Shown here: piece after piece, positions 24,670-36,960 of the stretch | Position numbering within the stretch: the first letter of the stretch is position 1 | How the letters are laid out: each line of letters starts with the position of its first letter | Source: Salvator merianae | Taxonomy: Eukaryota > Chordata > Lepidosauria > Squamata > Teiidae | Direction: 5' to 3' | Length of the DNA: 64,000 nt | NCBI GenBank assembly: GCA_003586115.2 | Contig: QVOM02000034.1 | Span: 145,268,517-145,332,516, forward strand | The notes under the pieces: generated by a model | The model's database searches: none | What the model saw: the letters and a program-made list of their open reading frames with translations, nothing else | What the model was told of the DNA's origin: nothing | Translations under genes and position numbers: made by a program

Positions 24670-24793
24670 TGAACTAGGGTGTTCAACTAGTTCTAAAGGA
24701 CACCCCCATACTTTCTAGTTCAAATTCAAATTCGTCCCCCCTCCCCATTTGAATCAAACTGGTTCATGTTAGAAGCTGTTCAACACATCTTTA
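24670..24793. mobile_element. Possible short hAT-like MITE
   Basis: Ends read approximately TAGGGTGTTCAACTAG and GTTCAACACATCTTTA, with gaactagttc/ggttc-type internal inverted motifs. No clear target duplication. Confidence 0.4.
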
Positions 24794-25424
24794 GTTGGAG
24801 GCTGAAAGAACAAATATATCAAGATCTGAGGTATGGAGATTCTGCTTATTAGGAGTGGAGATCCTACCATTGTCCTTGGGTGTTTTTTGTTCTTTTAAAA
24901 TAAAGTCAAAACCTAGATTTCAGATGTTTGACATCATGTCTTTAGTAATGCCAATCAAAACAAAAACGTCTCTGTAGTAGCTTTCACAAAGCAGCACCTA
25001 TAGTCTCTCTCTGCTGTGTTAGCTGATGAAGTTGATTAATAGCTGCAATTAACATATTTGAGCCATAAAGAACAAACCATGCAACTATAATTACAGCTAT
25101 GTTTTATAAGCACAAGCTGAAAATGAAAATGTTGTACTGCTGAAGATTATCTGGGTAATAAAATGTAAACTGATAAAAAGGGAGTGAAAGATTTTGTAAG
25201 AGGTACAAGTCCGATTTCCATGTGAAGTACACATTAAACCCTTTGCTAAATTTGCCAGTTTTAGAAGTCTTTATTGCTTCATTGTAATATATCAAACTTC
25301 ATTGTAACACATCCACAGTTTAGTAAGAAAAAAGTAAATGCACCGTATCCAAATAGTCACATACTGTAGATACTCAAAACAATAAAAAATCAGAAGCAAG
25401 CATATCTGCATATCTGCACTCCTA

Positions 25425-25790
25425 GGCTACTTCCAGACAGCAAAGCTTAAAATGGGATGTGAAATGGAACCTGGGATAAATCCTTCTGTGGTCCTCCAGA
25501 CATACTGGGGTTTCCCTGGCATAGATTTGCTTATCTGCATGTCTGGTGAGAACCATATATTACCTTACTGGGAAATTCCTGGAGTGTGTCAGATGCATGC
25601 TCTCTTTTTGGTTTTTCCCTACACTAGGTGAGTTCCAAGAAGCTCCAGGTAATATCACATTGAATTTCCCAGACATGCTGGTAAGCAAAGCTATTCTGGT
25701 AAACCCGGTGCTGGGTTTTGCAGGGATAAAGTTATGCTGGGTTTCAGAGTCCTTTGACAGTGCTTTGAAAACCCAAGGTCATGACATTAG
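25425..25790. mobile_element. Possible MITE with ggctacttccagacag terminus
   Basis: Left end aggctacttccagacagc resembles acttcagacagctcc at 38810 and, inverted, tgtctggatgcaacc at 39312. Internal ctccagacatactggggttt and ccagacatgctggtaagc repeat the motif. The right end is not resolved. Confidence 0.4.
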
Positions 25791-26029
25791 GACTGTGATG
25801 TTTTCACCCCATCTTGAAGTAGCTTTAAATGCTCACTTTTCCGTAATATGCATTCTATTATTAGGAGTGGAAAGAGTGATACATTGAAACTTCTTCTTCC
25901 ATTTTCATGTCACAAAGAGGAAAGAGATCACAAATAAGTGTCTTTATATAAGCTCCAAGATACATCACTGGTCTGTGTTGATTTTTGAAGTCCTTGCTCC
26001 ACCCAACTGCTTCTCATTCACTGAACTGT

Positions 26030-26640
26030 TGAGTGTCTAAACCTATATAAGGCTGTAACCACATATGCAGCAGCAGGCACGGTGAGGAAGCACAGTGGTC
26101 AAATGCCTGGGGTGCTTGCTGCCATACAGCACTCTGAGAAGTGTGGTGGAGTGCCTGCAAGAGCCCTTCAGAACCCTCTTCCTCCAAATGGGGAAAAAGC
26201 ATTTGGAGACTGCCTGCTGCCTTCAGGTCCTCTGGACACCACTGTGTGGACACACAATAGTGGTAAGAGTGATTTTATGCCCGCTTTGCATAGGCATTAC
26301 ACAGACAAAGGCCCACTTCTGGGGTCTGAATACCCTTAACACTCCTGACAGTTCACCTCTGAAGTGTGGTGGTGTGTATGGCATGTGAATGACAGACACC
26401 CCTTCTGGAATAATATAGGATACTTCTACATTGAAGCATCTGAAGCTGCTGTGGTCTGGATGCTTCCTAAGTGTTAGCTGGGTATAGTTTGCCAAAGGGT
26501 ACTTTAAATGTTTAGGGGAAAGCCAATGGATAAAACGCTCATGACCAAGACCTCCAGAGATTCAATGTGGAAGTGCAGCCTAGAAAGTCTTTGGAAAGAT
26601 CCTGGTGTTCAGGTAACTGCTAGCTAGCCTGCTTTGTTTT
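26030..26640. other. GC-richer unrecognised segment
   Basis: Overlapping short open frames on both strands but no domain or splice structure. The local composition differs from the AT-rich surroundings, so old transposon sequence is likely. Confidence 0.35.
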
Positions 26641-27159
26641 CTTTTCTTGCTTCCTTTGTTCTACTTTTTTTCTTTTTGCTTTAGCTTATAGCTAAAATTT
26701 CTTTAATCTTTTGAAATCATTTTGCAGCTGCAAAAATGGAATCTGTGGGATATGATCCAGCTGAGCACGGCAACACAACCTCTTCAAAGAGGTTCAGTGA
26801 CTTAGACCGAGGGAACTATGGAGTCTGATAGCTGGGAAGTATCAGGCCATTGGATACTCAGGTTGTCTTTTAGAATTTGACTCCTGAAAAGGGATTTCAT
26901 GGCCTCTATGAACCAGGCAGTCCTCATTTACTGGAAAGAACACTTGCTTCCTGACAAAAATTTATGTTATTTATTTAAAAATTATATAGATATCCAATAA
27001 CCAAAGGTTACTGCATAACCTACTATCAAAAATGTGGAGTAATTTTTTAAAATATAAAAATACTTTTTAAAAAAATGAAATTTAAAGAATGAGAAAAATA
27101 TAAATTCATGCCACCATGCTTGGTTTTCACTTGGCAGTTAACAATTTTTGGTGTTTGGG

Positions 27160-27440
27160 AAGCTCGGTGACATCACTAAGAAGGCCCTTTCCCTGTTGTC
27201 ACTGTACTTCCTTTGGAGAGAGCACATGAAACTCTCTTTAAAAGGCAATGAGTAGGCATGCTTGGCTTAAGGCACACTTTTAGGTAACCCAATCTCAAGC
27301 CATTTAGAGCTTTAAATTTTAAGAGCGGCACTTTAAACTGAATAAGCACTGGCAGAATTTGTTCAAAGCACCTAGTTCCTATTAGCTTTGCTGCCCTATT
27401 CTGGACCAGCTGGAATTTCTGAACCATTTTTAAATGGAGC
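27160..27440 (-). mobile_element. L2-like LINE fragment, antisense
   Basis: Minus-strand reading gives FQLVQNRAAKLIGTRCF, then PVLIQFKVPLLKFKALNGL then GYLK. This is the KLQLVQNAAARL..ITPVL..LHWLP..FK.LLLTFKALNGLGPxYL region of L2/CR1 reverse transcriptase, with internal deletions. It ends near the GKGPS-equivalent of the C-terminus. Confidence 0.7.
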
Positions 27441-27619
27441 CATGGAAAAAGTTACTAGAACATGGGAAACTATTTTCTTTGTTGGAAATGCTACAAGTTG
27501 ACAACATAGAACATGCATTTTCATTTTCCCTTTCCCATTAATGATCAAAGATATCTTTAGTAAAGCATAAGACAGATCAACCATGCACATTTTAATTATT
27601 CATGGATATGAAAAGATTT

Positions 27620-27960
27620 AGACTGAAAGACAGTTTCCACACTGCTCAGAGTCTTGTCTCTGCTGTGGTCCTATCCTGGCTTCCTTCAAAGGCCAGGGAA
27701 CAAACGTTTTTCAGCCTCCAAAGCTGCAGGCTGGGATGATTTTTGTGGTGTGCCATAAACGGCCCAATTCTGGAGTCTGGCAAAATATTGAAGGACTCCA
27801 TGTACCACTTGGGTCTCTCCAGCCACCTGCCGCTGGTGAATACTCAGGAGACCATTTTAAAGTTGTCTTCCATTTGCTTGCTCTCTGGTGTGATTTTTGC
27901 ACCAATGTGCATTCCGAGCTAAAGGCCCATGAAGCCAGAGAGTTCCCCATGAGACACCCT
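27620..27960. repeat. Degenerate GC-richer repeat
   Basis: Contains ggagaccattttaaagttgtcttcc, similar to the palindromic cores near 12015 and 18154, plus cttccttcaaaggccagggaac, similar to motifs in the 16180-17120 composite. Ends not resolved. Confidence 0.35.
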
Positions 27961-28274
27961 TATCGAACAGATGATGTATTGTCTGATGGAAGCTGTCTCT
28001 TGAACTGAATTGATAACTCCAGTAAGAAATCAACAATTATTGTAGCTGTCAAATTTAATTGTTTGCATTGATAGCCATGTTGATTTGACTGTATATTGAC
28101 TGCCACGTAATACAGTTTATAAAGATAATTATATTTCAGTGAGAGCTTAAAAAACATTTGAATTAAATATATAAAATAAGCTTGTTTAGCAACAGATTGA
28201 AAGATTTTATTGTCACCAGGACAATTAATATGGAGAATGACAAACAATACCAATGAAAGAGAAATAAAAGTGAA

Positions 28275-28660
28275 AGAGGTCTTTTCCACACTGGGGGGTA
28301 GACCAGACCACAGTCTGGTCTAGGCATCTGCCTTCTGCATGCTAGTGTGGGATAGCAGTGACCCCACCCACCCAATTAAACTTTGCATTGAATGAAGTGT
28401 GGACTGGGGTAGGGGGCACCCAAAATGGTCCGCTACCATCCCAGGCCCAATATACTGGACCACGAAGGCATGTCTGCACCCATATCAGCAGTGCTTCAGG
28501 AAGCAACATCAGAAGTAATTTTGGCCTGAAAATGGCCAGACTGGAATCTCCGAATGCCAGGAACTTCATTCCCAGCCTTTGGAACATCAGCACACCTTCT
28601 GAGGACTCTCTGCAGACAGCAGCTGAGCCTCGAATGGAATGTGGATAGATTTCTTGTTCT
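28275..28660. mobile_element. Degenerate MITE
   Basis: Left end aggtcttttccacactgggg, followed by a gtagaccagaccacagtctggtc-type palindrome at 28306-28323, cccaaaatggtcc, and aggaacttcattcccagcctttgg. The same internal strings occur in the elements near 16300, 35330, 47480 and 61550. No secure target duplication. Confidence 0.5.
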
Positions 28661-28806
28661 TCCTCATCCTGGAACAGACAAGGCAAGTGTTGAAGGCTCA
28701 AAGATAACAGCAAGATTATCTGTAAATCTGTAAATATACAGGATTTTCTCATTTTATTCAGATTATTGGAACAGTTTGATGATGGAACTCAAAGTAAAGA
28801 CGTCTA

Positions 28807-28986
28807 GGCTCTTTCTGCATTTGGCTTTATTCTGGATCATATCCCAGAACAGAGACCTGCTATCTGCATGGTAGTGGAGTTTACACCAGGCCCTGCGTGG
28901 AGCCTGCCATAGTCCCTACTAGCATGCAGATGGCAGGTCCCTATTCCAGGATATAATTTGGTATAAGGCCAAGTGCACAAAGAGCC
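28807..28986. mobile_element. Palindromic MITE, TSD CTA
   Basis: 180 bp. Ends ggctctttctgcatttggc and gccaagtgcacaaagagcc are inverted repeats extending inward (tattctggatcatatccc against ggatataatttggtata). CTA flanks both sides (28804-28806 and 28987-28989). Same family as 29404-29577 and 47717-47896. Confidence 0.85.
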
Positions 28987-29363
28987 CTACTTGCAAAAAC
29001 AAAGCACTTTAAAAAAATAGAAATAAATAACATTTTGTTCAGGGTAGCACACCAAAGGAATACATCCAGTGTATATTTAGAGCACTGTATTCCAATTAAG
29101 CCATATAAAAGTAACATATACGACACATTTATTGAAAACAGTTACACTAACATTACAGACTGAACTGACTTGAAAGCAGTCAAAGTACATCTAAGCCTCT
29201 ATAATGTAAACAGATTCTTCTATAAAACTAATTTCTTTAATGTGGGTTCTCTATTAGATATCTATCACACTGTGACTATACCAGGGATTTGCCAAATTAG
29301 TTTGAGTAGTTCACTGTTCAGTCAAACAGGGGGCATTCAAAATGTTGAATTTGGACTGAACAC

Positions 29364-29847
29364 TGGGGATATGCACAGACAAAATGCATTTTTTTGTTTC
29401 ACTGGCCCTTTCTGCACTTGGCTTTATTCTGGACTATATCTCAGAATAGGGACCGGCTATCCGCATGCTAGTGCAGATTATAGCAGATCCCAGGTGGGGC
29501 CCGCCATAGGTTCATAGTAGCATCCAGATCCCTATTCCAAGATTTAATCTGGAATAAGGCCAAGTGCAGAAAGGGCCACTGTCAAAGCAAAAATTCATAT
29601 TTTCACTTCATTGGCAAATCGCAACAGCAAAAAACAAACCATCTCTTGCATTTGTTTTAGCAGTTTTCACAATGCTTTCCGCATTGAAAATGTCCTTTTC
29701 ACAAGGAAAAACACAGCAAAATTAGAAATATTTAATCAAATACTTCATTTTTGCAAAGGGGTGACTGGTTCATTTTGAAATGTGAAAAAACACATTTCAA
29801 TTTGATGTGAATATCTGTGAATGCAAATGTACTTTTGCATATCTATA
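29364..29847. mobile_element. hAT-like element carrying a nested MITE
   Basis: Starts TGGGGATATGCACAG and ends TTTGCATATCTATA. Flanks ctgaacac (29356-29363) and ttgaacat (29848-29855) share the central TGAACA, a lightly mutated 8-bp target duplication typical of hAT. Internal ttttcacaaggaaaaacaca and atttaatcaaatac relate it to 8992-9255. The MITE at 29404-29577 lies inside it. Confidence 0.75.
29404..29577. mobile_element. Palindromic MITE nested in hAT-like element, TSD ACT
   Basis: 174 bp with ends GGCCCTTTCTGCACTTGGC and its exact mirror, flanked on both sides by ACT (29401-29403, 29578-29580). Its closest copies here are 47717-47896 and 28807-28986. Confidence 0.9.
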
Positions 29848-29855
29848 TTGAACAT

Positions 29856-31206
29856 CCTGCATGTTCAAAAAAGAAGTTTGCAATTCATCCAAACCAAGAG
29901 GTGTTCTGAAGAACCAATAGAACCGCGCTGTTAAGTTTTATTCCTTATTCCTTGAGTCTTTTTCTGGAGTCTCAGAAATTGCAGAATTCCATGACTTTAC
30001 TGAAACTTCTCTGATACAAAGAGAACTTCTCTTGAAAAATACTCTAGGTTGGCACACTAGTTTAGTATGCATGCTATTTTCCAAAACACCATTCCTTGTT
30101 GCTTATCAGCTAATATTAGTGATAAAAGAACTGACAGTCACTCAATTTGTTGTTAGCCATAGTGTGCACTACCACTGTTCTTTTATTTTTATTTATTTTT
30201 ATTATTTTTTAAAAAAGTGTTTTCCCCATTGTGAATAACATTTTCTCAAATAATGGATCCTTGGCGATACTGGAATTGCTTGAATGATTTGCTCTAACTG
30301 CTCTAACTACACTGATAGGCTTTGAATTTGTGGAAACTTTGATCCCATAGGGAACATCTCTTTTAGAGCAATGGAGCTAGCAGGTTTATTATTAGAGAGA
30401 AACACAAGGACAAGCAAATAGCTGTGACAGATGAAACACCTGGCAATGCAAGTACATTTTTTTCTGTGTTGCAGTTAAATGGTCCGAACCAAAGTATTGC
30501 CACTGAAGAAAAAGAGGGCACACTTATTATGTATACTTATAGTTCTCTAAGTACATGGCCTAGATTGCATTATCTGCATTCAAGAGGGAGGTATTGCTAG
30601 GTCTAGGATAACCTTGCTGGATTATAAGTAACTTTTTTGGAGATGAAAATCTCCTTCAAAAATAATCTAATTTTGTCATTACCCATTTCCAAACAGCTCA
30701 GTAAGTATTGAAAGCACTTTTTGAAAAAGAGAATGGAATAAGAAATGAAATAAAGCAGAGTCTGATGAACAAACACTGCACTGTAATGATGTTTGATTTA
30801 AGTGAAAATCATTGTTTTTTGTACACAATAGACCCAGTTCTGAATTACAGATATAGCCAAGGTCAGTTGCCTAGTTACAGACAGCAGCATGCAATATACA
30901 GCTTTGGGCACGGCATTTATACAGTTTATACTGAGCTTATAATGGGATTTACAAGGTTATCTATAAGGGCCATGTGTACTTGTAGAATCACTTTGAAACT
31001 ATAGACAAAAGGCTGGATGCTTATATTAAGGTTTCTGTTTGGTACAAGAGGAACAAATACAGCTAGAAATAAGCAATCTCCATTGGAGATATGTCATCTG
31101 CAGTATCAAAGCTCTGATTATTACTTGGAATTCAATGAATAGTATGTTTAAGAAAGAACTTCAAAATTTGTCTTGAAACTTGCTTGTGCAAACAATTTTT
31201 ATTGCC
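29856..31206. other. Intron, no gene recognised
   Basis: AT-rich. T-rich run at 30180-30215. No exon or repeat recognised. Confidence 0.45.
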
Positions 31207-31209
31207 ATA

Positions 31210-31331
31210 GGGTGATTCTGCATTGACCAGTTTACCAGACCAGCAAGCCTACTACTAACTGTGCCAACATGTGGAAGGAAGGCTCCTAGTATTCTTCCCA
31301 ATCTGGTATACTGGGCAGTGCAGAAGCACCC
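31210..31331. mobile_element. 122-bp MITE, TSD ATA
   Basis: Left end gggtgattctgcattgacca, right end on the reverse strand gggtgcttctgcactgccca. The inverted repeats extend into gtttaccagacca against aatctggtatac. ATA at 31207-31209 and 31332-31334. Confidence 0.8.
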
Positions 31332-31334
31332 ATA

Positions 31335-33180
31335 GACATTGGATGGTGGTATCTGTGAATTATGAAATGATTATGGAGGATTTTACATGCTGAATAATAT
31401 GACAATTGTTACCTTCTTGGATATACCTTTTTGAAAGAAAAAAATAAAAGCTGGATGGATGTGCTAAACATTGCTTCTCCTCAAAAGCTATGAAAAATAA
31501 AACTTTTAAAATGTATTGCCCTCAACATCTGCTCAGAATGAAAACCTGAAATTTAGAAATCTCATTATTCCATGGAATCCATTTCCATATTCCAATGGAC
31601 AAGGTTTATATAAGACTAAGTTAGCAACATCATGGGAAAAACAAACATTTAGTATCTGGAAAGGATACCATGGCTTGATCTACATGGATGCTGAATCTAT
31701 ACTGTCACAGTGAGTCAGCCAGGAGGTCAGCACAGCAAATGACCACATACCAGACATGATCACTTTCCACCTTCATGGCCATTCAGGGTGACTCCATGGA
31801 CTATAAACCTGGGGCTCCAGGCCATGTACAGAGCACACCAATTCTTTGGTTGATTTTCAGTCCCTGGTTGACCTCCATGTATTTCTATATATGAAATTCT
31901 GTGTGCAGAAACATACTAGGTAGTGCAGAAGGGTGGAATAAACTCTTGGCCATTTGAATGAGACTTTCCCACCTCCGTGTAGACTGCTGTCTTTCTTATT
32001 CAGCCTGGAATGGGGCTTTTTGTGGATGTAACTTAGAAAATCACATGAGACTGTAGATTGCCTTGCTAACTAAATTCAGTTTTAAAAATACTCTTAATGT
32101 TTTCTGACACTCTTTTAGGAATATTATCTGCAAAATTAGAGCATGTCAGCTATTTTGGGTTGAAATGTAACTTCAAACTTGTAATTTATTAAGTCACAAG
32201 TAATATAGTCACAAGTAATAAATCACACACACACACACACACACACATGTATATATACATATATATATATATATTCAGACGGAAAGGATCAAAATTATAA
32301 AACCTTCTGATGCTACACTGAAGGCTGAGTGGACCCTACCAACTATACAAGGCCATATTTGTCAAAGCATTTAAATAACTTTTGGGGAACAAAACCGTGG
32401 ACCTATACAATTGACCTGAATCAAGAATATACTAGGGAAGACTTCAGTTTGCTGGATATTTATGTATTCTTAACATTCTTAAAGATTAATACAAAAGGTT
32501 TTGTTAATGGATTTTTCTAGTAATTTAATACAATACACTTAAAGCAGTATTTTATGTCTATTGTAGGAAATGAATGTTGTCTCACGTAAATGGTCATTCA
32601 TTAGTTATAGAGAACCTGTGAGCAGTTTGAAAGGTTTTCCTCTTCTAAAACTAATTAGTATTCCACATTTTGAGACTTCCTTGTGTCAAATGTGGTAATG
32701 ATTTGATGTCTGTGCATGGTAAAGAATGGACTGATAATATGTGTCTCAGCTTGAGACAAATGATGCTAAGGTGAATAAAGTGGTGTTAATTACCCTTACA
32801 ATTTAAACGTCCAATAGCAGCAATACTGCAACACTTCACCATTTACAGGTTAGATAATTATTTAAGCGGCTGCATAAATGCCAGCAGAAAAATCTAAGTG
32901 TTGATCTTAGTAGGAATGTGACAGCTATAAGCAACAACAGTACAAAGCATGCAGTCCAGGAAAGTAGTAAGTACCTAATTTCATTATACTGTAAAAATGA
33001 TTTCTCCAATTAACGGTGTATCTTTCCCTGTCTAAAGGAAAATGACATATCAAGAAAGAGCAAAATATCTGTCTCAAGTGCACTGATTGAAGAAACCAGT
33101 GGGAAAACTTCATAAGGCTTTGTAATAATTTTCCAAATGTAGCAGCGGCACCACTTTGTATTGCCTCTATAGCATTCTAG
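31335..33180. other. Intron with CA/TA microsatellite
   Basis: AT-rich, no exon seen. A (CA)n then (TA)n microsatellite lies at 32223-32274. Confidence 0.5.
32223..32274. repeat. (CA)n(TA)n microsatellite
   Basis: About 12 CA units followed by interrupted TA units. Confidence 0.95.
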
Positions 33181-33269
33181 AATGATTGCTGGAGTATGAC
33201 TGACCATGTTCCTCTGCTTCTCCATCCCAAGAATGTATCACTGCCAGTGTGACCAATGATAAGGGATGA

Positions 33270-35200
33270 AAGATGTATTAGAATCTCAATGTGAATCTGA
33301 CCCAACACAAGTAAGAGCACATTCTGATGAAGACTTACTTCTCCATCTCCATTGTATTCCAGGTGGCCATCCAGCACAGCTGCTCAAGGTAGTTAAACAG
33401 CTTCTGTCATCGAGCCATAAGGGTCCATCTTTTCCTCCATTTGAGGCTTGCTGCAATAAATTTGCAAGGCTTTTCCAGGACAAAGTGATTAATATTCACA
33501 TGGAATTGGACCAAGCAGTTGAAAGTAGGGATGTGCATGAAAGGAATTTTCTCTGTTCGTTTCGCAATGCATCGAAGCTTCGTTGCTTCATTTTCGCACA
33601 AAAACGGAAGTCGCGAAAATGGCGATTTTCATTTTCGCAGCGAAAATTTTCGCGAAAAAACCGGAAGTGCAAAATCAATGAAATAAGTAGCGAAAAACAA
33701 ACGCCACATATCCCCCTGCCCTGTCCCTTCTATATTTGACCGTCCACGTTGCTAATTTAAGGAGTTGCTTCGTTAAAGGTAAAAATTGCACGGAGCTTAC
33801 TTTTTACCGGTGGCCGGTTTGTAGCAGGATTCAAAGCAACGAAGGTACGTTTGGGGTTCCTCACTGCAGATCGAAAGCAAGCGAAAGCAAGCGAAGGAAT
33901 TTTTTTTCGCTTTGATTTTTCATCATTTTCGATGCCTTTTCGACGCTCATGCGCGCTAACTTCTGTCCCTTTAACTTATCAGCGCGACTCGTCGCTGTCT
34001 GCCGTCCATGCCGATCATTTGGGGCACATAAATTATTACCTCGCCTACGAGGCGGGCAGGCTTAGTCAGCGACGCGCAAAGCAATTGCCTTCAGCTCAGC
34101 GCATAATTTAGAAGACTGGCGGCAGCATCAGGATGAAATAACTCCCTACTTCCGAGCAGCAGCGAAACGACACATCGTCTTGCCCTCCCTCCCTACTTCC
34201 GAGCAGCAGCAAAATGACGCCTTGTCTTGCCCTCCGTTTCAAAAAGCAGAACTATATACCACCATCAAACACATTTTATTAACTCCTAGCCATCTGAGTT
34301 TCTCATCCTCATGTGGTGCGATCGCTGCGAGGCAGGCGAAGAGTTAAAAAAATACCGTCTTTCCTAATGTGATGCATTACAATTTCCACCTCTAGAGGCA
34401 GAGACTTGAGGCTACGAAGCTACCGAGCTTCGTTGCATTGCAGTTTTCGCAGCGAAAAGAGATGAAAAATGGCCGTTCGCGGTGAGTGGCGAAGGTCACA
34501 AAAATTGACAAAAATCGCCGCGACTTTCGCTATTCGCTTTCGCAATAGAGAGGGCACTTCGCATTCGATACAAATGTTGCAAAGCAACGAAATTCGTACG
34601 AAATTTCGTTGCTTCGAAATTTCGTGCACATCCCTAGTTGAAAGTGGTTCAGTGGGTGTATCAGAAGCACCATCTGATCCTGTTATTTTGGATGAGTTTC
34701 AATTATTATGGTCTTAGAAAGTGAAAAAGTTGGTTGCAGAGGCTTGGGCAACCACTTGTCTCCTTGATCCTTTCCATAATAGCTGATGAAAGCTGGCTGA
34801 AAGGCTATGGCTGGATGGGTCCAGGCAGTGAAAAATAGCTTAATGTGGGAAGGAGAGGTGGCAGTGGCACTTAAAGAAGCTGTATACTTCCTTCCTAAGA
34901 GGTCCTTCCTGGATCCAGAGATATTAAATAACCCCCTCCTAATTGCTAATATCCCTTTGTTGGACAGAGCACTAGAGAGAGTAGTGGCTACTCAGCTGCA
35001 AGCATGTTTAAAAGAAATGGATTACTGCAACCCATTTCAATCTGCCGTCATGTAGGGGAAGAGTGCTAAGACTGCCTTGACCCCCTAATGGATGACCTTT
35101 ATTGGCAGAAGGACAGGGGCAATCCAATCCTGTTGGTTCTTCTTCATTTCTTTGCAGCTTTTAATAAAATTGTCCAAGGTATCTAGTTGGAGTGACTTTG
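33270..35200 (+). mobile_element. L2/CR1-like LINE ORF2 fragment, split by a hAT element
   Basis: The left part (to 33525) reads GHPAQLLKVVKQLLSSSHKG then FPPFEACCNKFARLFQDKV, the linker before the reverse-transcriptase domain. After the hAT insertion, the right part reads NIPLLDRALERVVATQLQAC then MDYCNPFQSAVM, then (near 35080-35185) LMDDLYWQKDRGNP and LVLLHFFAAFNKIVQGI. These are the N-terminal RT blocks of the family (FLxKxLERVVxxQLQ, FQSGFR, LLVLLDLSAAFDTI). The catalytic FADD region is absent; stops and frameshifts show decay. Confidence 0.75.
33526..34636. mobile_element. Non-autonomous hAT element, 1,111 bp, TSD GTTGAAAG
   Basis: Starts TAGGGATGTGCATGAA and ends TTCGTGCACATCCCTA. A perfect 8-bp target duplication GTTGAAAG flanks it at 33518-33525 and 34637-34644. 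Terminal regions are rich in cgaaa/tttcg motifs that form long imperfect inverted repeats. There is no transposase frame; the open frames present run through the termini or across LINE joints. A 47-bp direct repeat occurs twice at about 34142-34235. Many CpGs survive, in contrast to the surrounding intron. Confidence 0.9.
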
Positions 35201-35259
35201 GGGACTGGGACCTATAATTATTGTTCATTGGGTTTTTTTCTATCTCTGGGGTAGGCTCC

Positions 35260-35665
35260 ATATGTTTGACTCCTTAGTTTCTGCCCGCTGGCACAAGTTT
35301 CAGGACTGGTCTCTGAGACTTCTGAAGGGCTAGGAATGAAAGTTCCTATCCTTGGAGCCTCCAGGGAACCCATTACAGAGGTGTACTTTGATGCACCACC
35401 AAAATAGGTCCTCTGGTAGTCCATAAAACAGAGACAGGCCTGCTGCACACCTCATTTTTGGGACCATCTGGATCTGGTATGCTAGTAGTCCTTAATATTG
35501 AGGACTACCAGTCATCCAGATCAGGGCCCCCTGACCTGGATTATACTCCATCCTGTGTGGACAGAACATATCAGCAGTGTGTGAGGCCTCCAGTATTCCA
35601 CCCTAATGGGTGTACAGAAGGAAAACCCTTAGGGCACTTGCTGGTAAGGGATACAAACAACTACA
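35260..35665. mobile_element. Degenerate MITE
   Basis: Contains the recurring strings gaaagttcctatccttggagc, ccaccaaaataggtcctctgg, a gtccttaatattgaggactacc palindrome (35487-35510) and ggattatactccatcctgtgtgg. These match the composite at 16180-17120 and the copy at 42965-43200. Termini not resolved. Confidence 0.5.
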
Positions 35666-36349
35666 GAAATGTCCTAAGAAACTAGCAGCATCAGCTAAAA
35701 GTACATCTGATAAGGGCCCCAGAGGTGTAATGTCCTGATGTCTATGGTACTTCCAGGCATGCAGCATGCCTCCAAGATCCAGCATGTGACCTTGGAGATA
35801 TCTTTCTACCAGAGCTACACATAGCAGTCTGTTTGATGGATCAAAGTGGGCCATCAAATGAAGTATTTCCAGTGCATTACAAAATATGGCTGTGCTGTCA
35901 CTTTGAAGCTGGAGAACTTTCATTCCACAGAATATTGTTAGCAAGGAGGTCAGGTGTGGCATAATGACACTATGTGCCACAAATCTGGGACTGGAACAAG
36001 TGTTTTGGTTCATAAGGCACTGCTATATCCTGTTGTAGGAATGCACCCACTTTTAGATATGGGCTTTGTCAAAGGGCAGCTATTGTTTTTAATTCCTCTC
36101 CTGTTTTTCACTTTACCATTATATGCTGATTTTTTGAATTAGTATGCTGAACATGTTTTTTCTTTATTTCTCAGTTTGGCCCAGGAGAGAAACAATATGT
36201 AAATTTAGGATTTCATAAGTCACAGTTTAGTAACATTTGGAAAGCTACAATTAATATAGTGCTAAGTCCTATACTGCTGTTTTTGTCCTCTTTTAATTTA
36301 TTTTTAAAAGCAATCTGGCTATCTACTTAAGATTATCACATCACTCACC

Positions 36350-36660
36350 CTCCACATAGTGCCATCCAGTGACTGTTCAGTCTCAGGGCTGGTATGCCAG
36401 ACCCCAGAGGCATGTGGACAGCACATCCTCAAGGTCTGGTATACAATGGAGTCCCAATTTGGCAGTGTTTCAAAAAGTGACACCAGAAATGGATATACTC
36501 CATAGATAGCCAGCCCAGAAACAGTAAAGGTCTGGAACTGTTACATTCCTGCAGCAATCAATTTCAGCATAGGGCAGGTTGTTTATTCCAGAACAGGGTA
36601 TCCTGTCCTATTTTGGAGCAAAGGAGTTTAGTATGGAAAGGTCCCTAGAGAACACCCTAA
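36350..36660. mobile_element. Degenerate MITE
   Basis: Contains tggtatgccagacc and aaggtctggtatac as inverted motifs and ends near atggaaaggtcccTAG. The reverse complement of that end, GGGACCTTTCCAT, resembles the right end of the element at 59951-61731. Left end not found. Confidence 0.4.
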
Positions 36661-36919
36661 GAAAGCAATGTTGAGTCATATGTCAGGAGGAAAAAAATAG
36701 TAGGGAAAAATGCACCAGGAATATAGTGACGCACGACTGCGCCCAAAGAGTTGGGTGCAAATGAAGGATTTCAGACAAAGCTGAGGGAAAAGGGGCCCTT
36801 CCTTCCAGATAGACCGAAGGCTCTCTGGAAAGTCCCACTTTTTATTAGAGTTTCAAACAAAGGAGTATAATTACAAGCTGTAACACCTGGATCCAGGAAC
36901 CGCCCAACACAATCATGCT

Positions 36920-36921
<2 letters not shown>

Positions 36922-36958
<37 letters not shown>
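36922..36958. repeat. (AC)n microsatellite
   Basis: About 18 AC units; an open frame reading VCVCVC on the minus strand is only this repeat. Confidence 0.97.

Positions 36959-36959
<1 letters not shown>

Positions 36960-36960
<1 letters not shown>

Noticed and set aside
28342..28752. 136-codon minus-strand frame and its plus-strand shadow.
   Set aside because: Lies across a degenerate MITE and its flank, with no domain on either strand.
35603..36013. 136-codon minus-strand frame.
   Set aside because: Begins in flanking intron and runs into a degenerate MITE; no recognisable domain.
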